NCBI GenBank assembly: GCA_017539385.1
Contig: JAFYHC010000104.1
Coordinates: 1-38,415 of the forward strand
Source of the DNA: Solobacterium sp.
GTDB taxonomy: Bacteria > Bacillota_I > Bacilli_A > Erysipelotrichales > Erysipelotrichaceae
DNA: 38,415 bases
Reading direction: 5' to 3'
Position 1 is the first letter of the stretch, and each line of letters starts with the position of its first letter. This document shows, one piece after another, positions 23,226-33,100 of this stretch. A program made the translations under genes and the position numbers. The notes below the pieces were generated by a model. It was given only the letters and a program-made list of their open reading frames with translations. It did no database searches and had not been told where the DNA came from.

Positions 23226-24973
23226 AACTGATTGGATCCTATCTGTATAAATACCGCGGCGTGGTATTGCTGGCAATCTTTATCAAGCTGATCGGCACAG
23301 TGACAGAGCTGTTATTGCCGTCGATTCTGGAACACATCATTGATGATGTCGTTCCATCCGGACAATTGTCCCAGGTGCTTTTGTGGGGACTGGGAATGTT
23401 TGCGGCTGCAGTGGCATGCCGGCAATTGAATGTCATGGCAAACCGCAGAGCCATTGATAATGCGCATAAGATCAGCTATGAAGTGCGTCAGAAACTGTTT
23501 GAAAAGACATTATCGCTGGAAGGGGCACAGTTTGATGCGATCGGACTGCCCAGTCTGATCTCCCGTATGACCAGTGACAGCTACAATGTGCAGTCGGCTG
23601 TGCAGCAGGCACAGAGCCTGTGCGTACGTGCACCGATGATGCTGGTGGGCGGCGTGATCGTAGCAGGCATGATGGACTTTGAACTGACAAAGATCATGCT
23701 GGTGATCCTGCCGATTCTGATTGCAATTGTCCTGTTTGTATCTTCGAAGGGAATTCCCATGTATTCCAAAGTACAGGGAAAGCTGGATACCGTGGTGCGT
23801 ATCATGCGTGAAAATATCACTGGTATCCGTGTCGTCAAGGCATTAAGCAAAGAAGCAAGGGAAATCGAGCGTTTCCGCGGCGTGAACCGGGAAATGACAA
23901 AGAGCGATATCGATGCGGCCATGGTCATGGCATTGCCGGGACCATTGATGCAATTGTTTTTGAACATTGGTCTGTCTGCCGTCGTCTTCTATGGGGCATA
24001 CCGGGTCAATCTTGGAGAGATCCGTCCCGGTGTTATTCTGGCATTTCTGACCTATTTCAATATGATCGCCATGGGTGTCATGGGTATGAACCGTATCTTT
24101 ATGACCATGAGCAAGGCTTCTGCCAGTGCAGACCGTATTCGCTCTGTCATGGAGACACCGTCAGAGGAACTCCCTGAGATCATGACGGATGAAACTGCCA
24201 AAGGCGGTCATATCGTCTTTGATCATGTTAGTTTCAGCTATGGAAAAGAAGGCGGCACGGCTTCCGACTTTGCCGGCACAGGCCGTGAGAAAGCATTGGA
24301 TGATATCAGCTTTGAGATCAAAAAAGGCGGTTCCCTCGGCATTATCGGTCCGACCGGATGCGGAAAGACAACGATCATTAACCTGCTCATGCGCTTCTAT
24401 GTACCGGATGAAGGCACGATCACCATCGATGACCAGAACGTCCTGCTGTATGACCGCAAGGAACTGCGGGATAAGTTCGGTACGGTATTCCAGAATGACA
24501 TGATCTTCATGGATACCCTGCATGGGAATATCGACTTTGGCAGAGATCTGGAAAACAGTGCCATCGAAGCAGCTGTGCAGGAAAGCCAGGCATATGAATT
24601 TATCGAAGAACTGGAAGACGGACTGCAGTATGAAGCAGCCATTAAAGGTGCCAACCTGTCCGGCGGACAGAAACAGCGCCTGTTTGTGGCACGTGCACTG
24701 GCAGCGCGTCCGGAGATCCTGGTGCTGGATGACAGCTCCTCTGCCCTGGATTACAAGACCGACGCAGCCATGCGCAATGCCATCAAGAAGAACCATGGCA
24801 ACACAACATTGATCATGATCGCACAGCGTGTATCCAGCGTCATGAATCTGGATCAAATTCTTGTACTCGATGACGGACACTGCATTGGGTATGGAACGCA
24901 TGAAGAATTATTGAAGACCTGTGACACCTATCGGGAGATCTATGAAGTCCAGATGGGTGCCATGGCGGAATAG
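23222..24973 (+). CDS. ABC exporter half-transporter with degenerate ATP-site residues
   Basis: A 583-residue ABC half-transporter: membrane domain with six helices (residues about 1-310) fused to a nucleotide-binding domain. Walker A is GPTGCGKT at 376-383 and the signature is perfect, LSGGQ at 479-483. Two catalytic residues deviate: the position after the Walker B Asp503 is Asp504 instead of Glu, and the switch His is Gln535 (IAQR). This is the pattern of the degenerate-site subunit in heterodimeric exporters such as BmrCD or TM287/288. The next gene is its partner. It exports an unknown amphipathic compound or drug; MarR control fits a defence role. Confidence 0.88.
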   Translation: MKLIGSYLYKYRGVVLLAIFIKLIGTVTELLLPSILEHIIDDVVPSGQLSQVLLWGLGMFAAAVACRQLNVMANRRAIDNAHKISYEVRQKLFEKTLSLEGAQFDAIGLPSLISRMTSDSYNVQSAVQQAQSLCVRAPMMLVGGVIVAGMMDFELTKIMLVILPILIAIVLFVSSKGIPMYSKVQGKLDTVVRIMRENITGIRVVKALSKEAREIERFRGVNREMTKSDIDAAMVMALPGPLMQLFLNIGLSAVVFYGAYRVNLGEIRPGVILAFLTYFNMIAMGVMGMNRIFMTMSKASASADRIRSVMETPSEELPEIMTDETAKGGHIVFDHVSFSYGKEGGTASDFAGTGREKALDDISFEIKKGGSLGIIGPTGCGKTTIINLLMRFYVPDEGTITIDDQNVLLYDRKELRDKFGTVFQNDMIFMDTLHGNIDFGRDLENSAIEAAVQESQAYEFIEELEDGLQYEAAIKGANLSGGQKQRLFVARALAARPEILVLDDSSSALDYKTDAAMRNAIKKNHGNTTLIMIAQRVSSVMNLDQILVLDDGHCIGYGTHEELLKTCDTYREIYEVQMGAMAE

Positions 24974-24984
24974 GAGGTAATGAT

Positions 24985-26775
24985 ATGCCTGGAAAAGGAG
25001 ACCGCGGCGGTAAAAAAGAAAAACCAAAGGATGCCCGCGGTACACTGCGCCGTATTCTGAAATATCTTGCCGAATACCGCCTTGCTGTATTTGTACTGTT
25101 TCTTTGTGCTGTATTAAGCAATCTGGGCAACCTGCTTGGTCCGCGTTTTGCCGGCAAAGCCATTGGTGTAGCGGAAGCCGGTGCGAAGCAGGGCGTCGGT
25201 ATGGTCGATATGGACCTTGTACTGCACTATACACTGATCATGCTGGCTGTGTATGTCGGCTCCAATATCCTGTCTTTCCTGGTGACGATTGGAATGAGCC
25301 GTGTCGGCAAGCATATTGCCGAAAATATGCGCAGGGATGTATTTGAAAAACTGATGCGCATGCCGGTCAGTTACTTTGACCGCAACCAGGCCGGCGATAT
25401 CATCAGCCGTGTATCGTATGATATTGATGTGGTATCGACCAGTCTCTGTACCGATCTGATCCATATCATGACCAGTCTGATCACTGTTGCCGGCAGCTTC
25501 ACCATGATGTGCATCATCTCTCTTCCATTAGTCGCATGCATGATCTTCACCATCCCGGTATCGATCCTGTTCACCCGGCGCATGAGCCGCATTACGCGTC
25601 CCCTCTATGCCGAAAGAAGCCGTTCCTACGGCATCATGAATGGCTATGCAGAAGAAATGTTCACCGGTCAGAAAACGATCCTTGCCTATGCACGGGAAAA
25701 AGAAACAGCCGAAGACTTCTCAAAGATCAACCGGCGTGCAGCTGAGGCATATAAGAATGCGGATGGCAAGGGCATGACCATGGGACCGACCATCGGAATG
25801 ATTTCCAACTTTGGCTTAGCGGCCATCGGTATGGGCGGAGCAGTATTGTATATGTATGGCATTGTCGGCCTTGAAGCAATTTCCAGCTTTGTCCTATACA
25901 GCCGCAAATTCTCCGGACCGATCAATGAGATCTCCAATATTATCAATGAGATCCTGAGTGCACTTGCGGCCAGTGAGCGTGTCTTCCAGCTGCTCGATTC
26001 CCCGGAAGAGACAGCGGATCTTCCCGAAGCAGTCGAACTGGAAGACTGCAAAGGGGATGTCGAAGCCGATCATGTCAGCTTCGGCTATCTGCCGGACAAA
26101 ACCATTCTTCATGACCTCAGCTTCCACGCTGAACCCGGTCAGACGATTGCCATCGTCGGACCCACCGGTGCCGGCAAGACAACGATCATTAACCTGTTAA
26201 TGCGCTTCTATGACATCGATACCGGTGAGATCCGCGTCGATGAGAAGCCGCACCGGGAATACACGATGAAGAGTCTGCGCAAGAACTATTCCATGGTTCT
26301 GCAGGATACATGGCTGTTCCAGGGAACGGTCTATGACAACATTGCCTATGGCAAGGAAAACGCCACCCGCGAAGAAGTCATCGCCGCTGCCAAAGCCGCA
26401 AAGATCCACGGCTATATCATGCGTCTTCCCGACGGCTACAACACCATCATCTATGAGGACGGCGGCAATATTTCCAAAGGACAGAAGCAGTTGCTTACCA
26501 TTGCCAGAGCCATGTTATATAACACCAACATGCTTATCCTGGACGAAGCTACCAGCAACGTTGATACCAATACGGAGCGGGAAGTCCAGAAAGCCATTCG
26601 TTCACTGATGAAAGGCAAGACCAGCTTCGTCATTGCCCATCGTCTTTCTACGATCCAGAACGCCGACCGCATCCTGGTCGTCAACGAAGGCGATGTCGTG
26701 GAACAGGGCACACATGATGAACTCATGGCACAGAAGGGTTTCTACTATAAGCTCTACGCCAGTCAGTTCCAGTAA
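24985..26775 (+). CDS. ABC exporter half-transporter with canonical Walker B and degenerate signature
   Basis: A 596-residue partner of the preceding exporter: a basic N-terminal extension (GKGDRGGKKEKPKDARG), six membrane helices (about 30-330) and a nucleotide-binding domain. Walker A is GPTGAGKT at 392-399, Walker B ends in Asp520-Glu521 (catalytic Glu present), and the switch His is His552. Its signature is degenerate, ISKGQ at 496-500. Together with the upstream subunit this gives one consensus ATP site (this Walker A/B with the partner's LSGGQ) and one degenerate site. AGGAGG precedes the start by seven bases, and 11 bases separate the genes. Confidence 0.9.
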   Translation: MPGKGDRGGKKEKPKDARGTLRRILKYLAEYRLAVFVLFLCAVLSNLGNLLGPRFAGKAIGVAEAGAKQGVGMVDMDLVLHYTLIMLAVYVGSNILSFLVTIGMSRVGKHIAENMRRDVFEKLMRMPVSYFDRNQAGDIISRVSYDIDVVSTSLCTDLIHIMTSLITVAGSFTMMCIISLPLVACMIFTIPVSILFTRRMSRITRPLYAERSRSYGIMNGYAEEMFTGQKTILAYAREKETAEDFSKINRRAAEAYKNADGKGMTMGPTIGMISNFGLAAIGMGGAVLYMYGIVGLEAISSFVLYSRKFSGPINEISNIINEILSALAASERVFQLLDSPEETADLPEAVELEDCKGDVEADHVSFGYLPDKTILHDLSFHAEPGQTIAIVGPTGAGKTTIINLLMRFYDIDTGEIRVDEKPHREYTMKSLRKNYSMVLQDTWLFQGTVYDNIAYGKENATREEVIAAAKAAKIHGYIMRLPDGYNTIIYEDGGNISKGQKQLLTIARAMLYNTNMLILDEATSNVDTNTEREVQKAIRSLMKGKTSFVIAHRLSTIQNADRILVVNEGDVVEQGTHDELMAQKGFYYKLYASQFQ

Positions 26776-26780
26776 GATCA

Positions 26781-26807
26781 CAGCAGGCCATCTGGTCTGC
26801 TGTTTTT
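26781..26807 (+). terminator. Terminator of the marR-ABC operon
   Basis: CAGCAGGCCA (26781-26790), loop TC, TGGTCTGCTG (26793-26802) with one G-T pair, followed by five T. It begins five bases after the ABC stop. Confidence 0.9.
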
Positions 26808-26810
26808 ACA

Positions 26811-26873
26811 TGGTAATTTCACCACTATACGTGTCAAAACCGCACCGAACAACGAACCCGCAGATGATATGAT
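26811..26873 (+). promoter_or_regulatory. Candidate LytTR-type promoter of the LRR surface protein
   Basis: TGTCAAA (26832-26838) has a weaker copy, TGGTAAT, exactly 21 bases upstream (26811-26817). A -10 box TATGAT (26868-26873) lies 36 bases downstream of the start of TGTCAAA. The same phase (21 and 36) is found before the next surface gene, which suggests a shared activator. Confidence 0.4.
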
Positions 26874-26912
26874 GGAATCAGTATATGATTCATGCAGGAA
26901 GGAGTACAAAAT

Positions 26913-29900
26913 ATGCTCAGAAAGATCATGACAGCCATGATGGCAATCGTGCTTTTGCTTTCAATGCACCAAATTCCAATGCATGCGGAAGAGGAACCGC
27001 AGGAGACAGCACCCATGCTGGGAACGGGAGATGTTTCAGGAACGTATGGAGATCTGACATATGAGATCTATTACGACATGGGAGATGCCGTTATCACCGG
27101 ATGCAGTAAATCGGCTGTATCCGTGGATATCCCCGAAGAGATCGAAGGCTATCCTGTAACGGAAATCTACATAGCTGCTTTTAAAGACTGTACGGAATTG
27201 GTAAAAGTAACAATGCCTGCGACGATTCGCCGCATTGAGCAATATGCCTTTGAAAACTGCACCAGTCTTACGGATATTACTTTGACAGACAGCGTTAACT
27301 TTATCAGTTACCGGGCATTTTACGGATGCAGTTCCTTAAAGAATCTGACAATTCCAGAAACAGTAACCTATATAGGGGATAATGCATTTACCGACTGCAC
27401 CAGTCTTGAAAGTATTAATATTCCAAATCGCGTCCAGTCAATTGGCGCTGAAGCATTTAAGGGTTGTTCCAGTCTCTCAACCGTATCCATTGGAACAGGA
27501 AAAACCAGTCTGACAAGTATTGGATGGAGTGCATTCGATGGCTGCATGAGCCTTACAGAGTTTACGGTACCTGCAAATGTTACATCATTAGGACAATATG
27601 CATTTTATGATTGTTCTTCATTGAAATCCGTAACAATCAACGGAAAACTCAATGAAATCAAAGATTATGTGTTTAACTGCTGCACCAATTTGGAAAGTGT
27701 GAATATTCCGGAAACGGTCACAAGTATTGGACTCAGGTCATTTTTCCGATGCTCAAGTCTCAAGAATATTACAATTCCCGAAAGTGTAACAAGTATCAAC
27801 GATTTTGCATTTGAAAACTGCAGCAGCCTGTGCTCGATCCGGGTGCCAGAGGCGGTAACAGTGATTGAGCCATATACATTTGCGGATTGCAGCGGCCTGG
27901 AAAACGTTACTCTGGGAAACCAAACTACGGAAATCGGCGATAATGCTTTTTACAGATGTGAAAGCATGACAAGTATCAACCTGCCGGATGGGCTTCATAC
28001 GATTGGAGATAATGCATTTGCCGGCTGTGAACGGTTGACAGACCTGCAGATTCCTTCCAGTGTATCGGCAATTGGAGATGCCGCATTCAGCTGGTGCTAT
28101 AGTCTGCAGGGGACTTTCGTAATACCGGATGGGATCACAGCGATAACAGATAGTATGTTCAGCAGTTGCAAAAATCTTACCGGTATTCAAATTCCTGCTT
28201 CCGTAACGAGTATCGGTGATGGTGCTTTCTACAACTGTCTTAAGCTTGAAACCATTGCAATTCCGGAAGGCGTCCCTGAAATCAAGCCCTCAACTTTCAG
28301 AGACTGCGAATTATTGAATAATATCCGCCTGCCGCAATCACTAAACGCTGTAGGACTCATGGCCTTTCTCAATTGTACCAATTTGACAACAGTCTATTAT
28401 TCTGGAACAAGAGACCAGTGGAAGCAGATCACGATTGATGACTATAATGAACCGCTGTTGAATGCAAATATCATCTGTGTCAGTGTACCGGTAACCGGTG
28501 TATCTCTCAATAAAACGGAATTAAACATGAAGAAAGGGGAAACAGAGGCATTAACTGCATCTGTTATACCGGGGAATGCGGATGAAAAGAGCGTAACATG
28601 GACATCAAGTAATGAGGCTGTTGCAAGTGTTGATGCGAATGGAAAAGTGACAGCTGTTAAGAGCGGTACAGCAATTATTACGGTTAAGACCAATGATGGT
28701 GGGTATACCGCAAAATGCACAGTTACTGTCACAACACCGGTCACAGGTGTATCACTCGACAGGACAGCATTAACACTGTTTGAAGAAGATAGCGCAGTCC
28801 TGACAGCAGCAGTATCGCCGGCAGATGCAGATGACAAGCATGTCGTATGGTCTTCCAGTGATGAGGCAATTGCCGCAGTAGATAACAATGGCAAAGTCAC
28901 AGCAATCAAAGCAGGTACAGCAGTGATCAAAGTCTCAACTGCAGACGGCAGTTTTACAGCTGAATGCAATGTGACGGTCCGTGAAAAAGGCTCCGTCATC
29001 TTTGTGACTGGAGTAGAACTGAATAAGACGGAACTCACACTCAGAGTCGGAAAGAGCGAAACACTGATCGCAACCGTATTGCCGGAAGATGCAGAAGATA
29101 AGTCTGTCACATGGTCCTCCAGTGATCCGTCTGTTGCAACGGTAGATCAAAACGGCAAAGTTACTGCAGTAGCAGATACAGGTATTGGAAATCCTGCGTC
29201 TGCAGTCATCACCGTTACGACAAACGATGGCAGTTATACTGCGTCCTGCACTGTCGCAGTCGAAGATCCAATCAACGGCTTCGTAAGAAGACTGTATAAG
29301 TTATGCTTCAATCGTACCGCTGATCCAGGCGGATTCAGGCAATGGACAACTGGTCTTCGCACAAAGAAGAACACAGCAGCTGCTACAGTACGATTCTTCT
29401 TCACATCGCAGGAGTTCAAAAACCTGAAGCTGAATGACGATGCATTTGTAGAAATGTGCTATCAGGTCATGATGGACCGTGCAAGTGATGCAGGAGGAAA
29501 GAAGAACTGGGTATCCAAACTGGATATCGGAATGTCACAGACATATGTATTACGAGGGTTCATAGCCAGCAGAGAGTTCTCAAAGATCTGTGCTGATTAT
29601 GGTATTACAGTAGGATCGATCAGTCTTACAGAACCAAGGGATAAGAATCAGGGAATTACGGAGTTTGTATCGCGCTGCTACAGTGAAGTACTTGGACGTA
29701 AGGCAGATACAGGCGGACTGAATGACTGGTGTAACCGTATCCTGACCGCATCGAGCAGAAAGCAGGCAGCGATTAACACAGCGTCTAATGGTTTCTTCCA
29801 TAGCGAAGAATATATGAACAAGCATACGAGCAATGATCAGTATGTACGTACACTGTACAGAACATTCTTAGGCCGTGAAGCAGACCAGGGCGGATACAAT

Positions 29901-30008
29901 GACTGGATGAACAAACTCAGGACTGGCACATCCAGAGACAGTGTTATGAAGGGCTTTGCCAACAGTACAGAGTTTGCCAACATCATGGCAAAGTACGGAA
30001 TTAAATAA
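26913..30008 (+). CDS. Secreted BspA-like LRR protein with Big_2 and DUF4214 domains
   Basis: A 1031-residue exported protein. The signal peptide is residues 1 to about 25 (basic start, hydrophobic core, cleavage probably after MHA). Residues about 50-515 hold about 18 LRR_5 units of roughly 23 residues, each with a pattern like IGDNAFxxCxSL followed by a hydrophobic strand; the last ends in the BspA-type cap YYSGTRDQWKQI. Three Big_2 Ig-like domains follow (about 525-780), each with LNKTELxL...WSSSDxxVAxVDxNGKVTAV. Four DUF4214 repeats (about 783-1031; for example YRTFLGREADQGGYNDWMNKL) close the protein with YGIK. There is no LPXTG motif. The start has AAGGAG nine bases upstream. It is probably surface-displayed, mediating adhesion or binding. 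The final 1005 bases match the end of the next gene. Confidence 0.88.
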   Translation: MLRKIMTAMMAIVLLLSMHQIPMHAEEEPQETAPMLGTGDVSGTYGDLTYEIYYDMGDAVITGCSKSAVSVDIPEEIEGYPVTEIYIAAFKDCTELVKVTMPATIRRIEQYAFENCTSLTDITLTDSVNFISYRAFYGCSSLKNLTIPETVTYIGDNAFTDCTSLESINIPNRVQSIGAEAFKGCSSLSTVSIGTGKTSLTSIGWSAFDGCMSLTEFTVPANVTSLGQYAFYDCSSLKSVTINGKLNEIKDYVFNCCTNLESVNIPETVTSIGLRSFFRCSSLKNITIPESVTSINDFAFENCSSLCSIRVPEAVTVIEPYTFADCSGLENVTLGNQTTEIGDNAFYRCESMTSINLPDGLHTIGDNAFAGCERLTDLQIPSSVSAIGDAAFSWCYSLQGTFVIPDGITAITDSMFSSCKNLTGIQIPASVTSIGDGAFYNCLKLETIAIPEGVPEIKPSTFRDCELLNNIRLPQSLNAVGLMAFLNCTNLTTVYYSGTRDQWKQITIDDYNEPLLNANIICVSVPVTGVSLNKTELNMKKGETEALTASVIPGNADEKSVTWTSSNEAVASVDANGKVTAVKSGTAIITVKTNDGGYTAKCTVTVTTPVTGVSLDRTALTLFEEDSAVLTAAVSPADADDKHVVWSSSDEAIAAVDNNGKVTAIKAGTAVIKVSTADGSFTAECNVTVREKGSVIFVTGVELNKTELTLRVGKSETLIATVLPEDAEDKSVTWSSSDPSVATVDQNGKVTAVADTGIGNPASAVITVTTNDGSYTASCTVAVEDPINGFVRRLYKLCFNRTADPGGFRQWTTGLRTKKNTAAATVRFFFTSQEFKNLKLNDDAFVEMCYQVMMDRASDAGGKKNWVSKLDIGMSQTYVLRGFIASREFSKICADYGITVGSISLTEPRDKNQGITEFVSRCYSEVLGRKADTGGLNDWCNRILTASSRKQAAINTASNGFFHSEEYMNKHTSNDQYVRTLYRTFLGREADQGGYNDWMNKLRTGTSRDSVMKGFANSTEFANIMAKYGIK
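29004..30008 (+). repeat. C-terminal cassette copy 1 (Big_2 plus 4x DUF4214)
   Basis: This 1005-base block matches 34939-35943 over exactly the same length, from VTGVELNKTELTLRVGKSE to the stop codon, apparently without net indels. DNA identity is highest in the Big_2 part and the last repeat and lower in the second DUF4214 repeat. Confidence 0.85.
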
Positions 30009-30030
30009 TAAGCTCATAACAAGCTATGAA

Positions 30031-30060
30031 CAGCAGACTGTAATTGGTCTGCTGTTTTTT
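30031..30060 (+). terminator. Terminator of the LRR surface gene
   Basis: CAGCAGAC (30031-30038) pairs with GTCTGCTG (30047-30054), followed by six T. It is close in sequence to the terminator before this gene (26781-26807), sharing CAGCAG and GGTCTGCTG arms. Confidence 0.92.
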
Positions 30061-30064
30061 GTAT

Positions 30065-30127
30065 TGTCAAATCAACACATAACCATGTCAAACGTGCAAC
30101 AAGAACAAATCGTATTCTTTTTATAAT
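30065..30127 (+). promoter_or_regulatory. Candidate LytTR-type promoter of the giant Ig-like surface protein
   Basis: Two TGTCAAA repeats (30065-30071 and 30086-30092) are exactly 21 bases apart, two helical turns. A perfect TATAAT (30122-30127) begins 36 bases after the second, with no good -35. LytTR response regulators bind direct repeats with this phasing, and one is encoded at 36019-36744. Confidence 0.5.
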
Positions 30128-30171
30128 TTAATTAGGTTATTTCGCGGTTCCTAGCGGAAAAAGGGGGCATC

Positions 30172-33100
30172 ATGATAGGAAAGAGATTTTTACAGTTTTT
30201 ATTGTCCATTTTTCTTGCATGTACAGTATTTGTACAGCATCCTGCTGCAGTAAGAGCAGAAGGCGGAAGTTTTGAGGTGGTTTGTGCTTTACAGGATGAC
30301 CATGTAAAAGCAGAAAAAGATGGCACTGCCAGATTGGAGGTGACCGTTAATTCATGGGATGATCTGGATTCTGCGGATATCTCGCTGCAGTGGTATCTGG
30401 CGAGCTATAGCCCCGATGGAATGGAACTTATGGCATTGGAAGGTGAAACCAATCCGGTCCTTCTTTTAAGCAATGTCACGTCAGAGGACGAATACCATTG
30501 TGTTGGTACGGATTCACTCGGTAACCAAAGCGAAGCGGTTTTCTACGTGAGACGTTGGACTTCTTTCGACTCGTCCCTTGAAGGTGAAACAAACAGGACT
30601 GTAGCACCGGGGTCCTCTGAAACGATCCATATCAATGTTGAGTCGGAATCTCCGGTAACGTTCACCTGGTCCAGACAATATAAGGATTTTGATCCTGAAA
30701 GTCAGAGTATTCAAGTAATAAGTGAAACGATCGATAATGAAACGGATACACTTGTTTTGGAAAACATAGCAAGAACCGAACAAATCTATGTGCATATACA
30801 GGGAGATGAAAGTGACGAATGGTATTGTGTAGACATTGATGTTGAGAACCATCTTGAAATTGATCAATACCCATATTATTTCCCTGTTGGTCTAGGTGAA
30901 ACAGCAAATCTGTTTGTAAATACGGCTGCAGATGATCTGACGGATGTGCAGTACTATTGGTATCGTGTGGATACCGAAACATATAAAGAAACATACATAG
31001 AAAACGTGAATGGATCAACGTATACGACTTCTCCTGTAAACAGCGAACAGTTATACAGGGTATATGTAATTGATAAGTATAAAAATGAGGAAAATATCAC
31101 TTTATCTGCGTTCCCTGAGAATAATTTCAGCGTTTCGGCCAGAGGCGATACGTTCCTTCAGTTAAAACCTGGTGACAGCGTTGAACTCGGTGTAGATGTC
31201 AGCTGCAATGATTCTTCAAAAGTCTCTTATTACTGGGAGTTAATGATTGATAGTGAAGGTGCTGATTTAGAAAGAATTGATGGAGCAGTATCAGATACAT
31301 ATATCTTTGAAAACTTCCAGAAAAAGTGTCAGATTCGCTGCGTTGTGAATGATGGATATGGTAATACAGACAGTGTTACATTCTATCTTAACTATGATAA
31401 TAATTTTCATTCATATCAGGAAAGCACAGATATTTATGTTCCTTATGGCGAATCGACAACACTTCATGTTATTACTGAAGGGGATGATCTTTCAAAGGCT
31501 ACATATAATTGGGAATATAACGGAAATACTATCACAAATAACTCAGACACTTTTACGATTGAAGGAGTGACAACTTTCTCTATTGTTAACTGCCAGATAT
31601 TTGATGGATATGGAAATGAAGCATATTTGACATTCTACGTTCATGTAGAAAATAATTTCTCTGCATATCCGGTTCAGGAGAATTTTGAAATCGAACAGGG
31701 AGACGATGCGACGATGGAGATGTCAATCTCTGCGGATGATACATCGGATATGAAGATCCAATGGTATGTGCTGAAATACAATGCAGAATGGGATTATAAC
31801 GAATACCACGAAATTGAAGGGGCGGCTGAAGCATCCTATACAGCAATAAATGTACAGGAAGATACAACCTATTATTGCCATGTTGCGGATAAGTATAATA
31901 ATTCTTCTGACGCATATTTTCAGATTATGATTGCTGAAGATAAAACAGGGTATATCGACTATGCCGGAAAGGATAGTATTTACCTCAAACCTGGTGAAAG
32001 CGGAAAACTGGAGATAATTGGTAATAATTTTGATCCGCCGGATCAGGTGACATGGACGATTGAGTATTTCAGTTCCATATCATATCCAGAAGAAGGAACG
32101 AAAATAACGGTTGATGAAAATGGAACCGTTACAGCTGGAACTATGTATGGAAATGGGGTTGTGACTGCGCACGGCCCCAAGAATGATTTGAAATTTAATG
32201 TTTACGTCTATGCTGAACCTGAAGGCATTGAGTTTGAATACGAAAAGGAAAGGTATGTGGTAAATGCACGATCGAACGGGGTAAAAGTGTATGCATACTG
32301 TACACCTGGAGAAGCACATTATGCACCAATTACCTATAGTGTTTCAAACCCTGAAATTGCAAATATAACCGAAGATGGATATTTGACCGGAAAATCTGCA
32401 GGAACGACAGAGGTAATCGTATCTTATGGGGATGTCTCAGCTTCAAAAGAGGTGCTGGTACTGGATGGGGAATATGCAGATTATGTACAGACCGGGGATG
32501 CGCAGTATTATTTTTCTGATTCTTCTGCATTTCTGTTTGTAGGCGATAATTATCCTATTGAGTTTGTTCTCAGGTCGTATCAGGATTCCAGCAAAAGAGA
32601 GTTTAAAGATGAAACTATAAAGATTGATGTCAGTGATCCGTCAGTGATCCGATTAAATGAAGACAGTACTGTTACAGCCCTTAAGGTTGGAGAGGCGAAA
32701 GTAACAGCAACAATAACAAATGGAAAACAGGCATCGTACGATATGACTGTCAGTGAAGAACCGACAGCAATCAGTTTCCGGGAAGATGCGGAATATCGGC
32801 TGCCGGACTATGCGAGCTATAGAAACCTGTTTGATTCAGAGAATAGTTATGTCACACTATCACCTGCCGATATTTCTCCTTCAGCGTTTGTTTATACATC
32901 GTCTGATCCTTCTGTCATAACAGTCTATGATAACGGAGGACTGTCTGTTAGAGGAACGGGAGTAACAGATATTACGGTAACGTCCAAAGTAGATGAATCA
33001 GTCACAGCGACACACCAGTTCGAAGTTTATGCGTCGTCTGCCCCGACATCCATGACAAAAAAGGATGTACCAGGTACTCTGTATGCCAACTATATGTACC

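Noticed and set aside
24161..24901. Long antisense frames in the ABC, HAD and PTS genes
   Set aside because: They mirror strongly coding sense frames, reflecting codon bias rather than genes.
26950..28480. Repeated pattern resembling a CRISPR or tandem DNA array
   Set aside because: The roughly 69-base periodicity is that of coding LRR_5 units (23 residues); spacers are not unique and the frame is open throughout.
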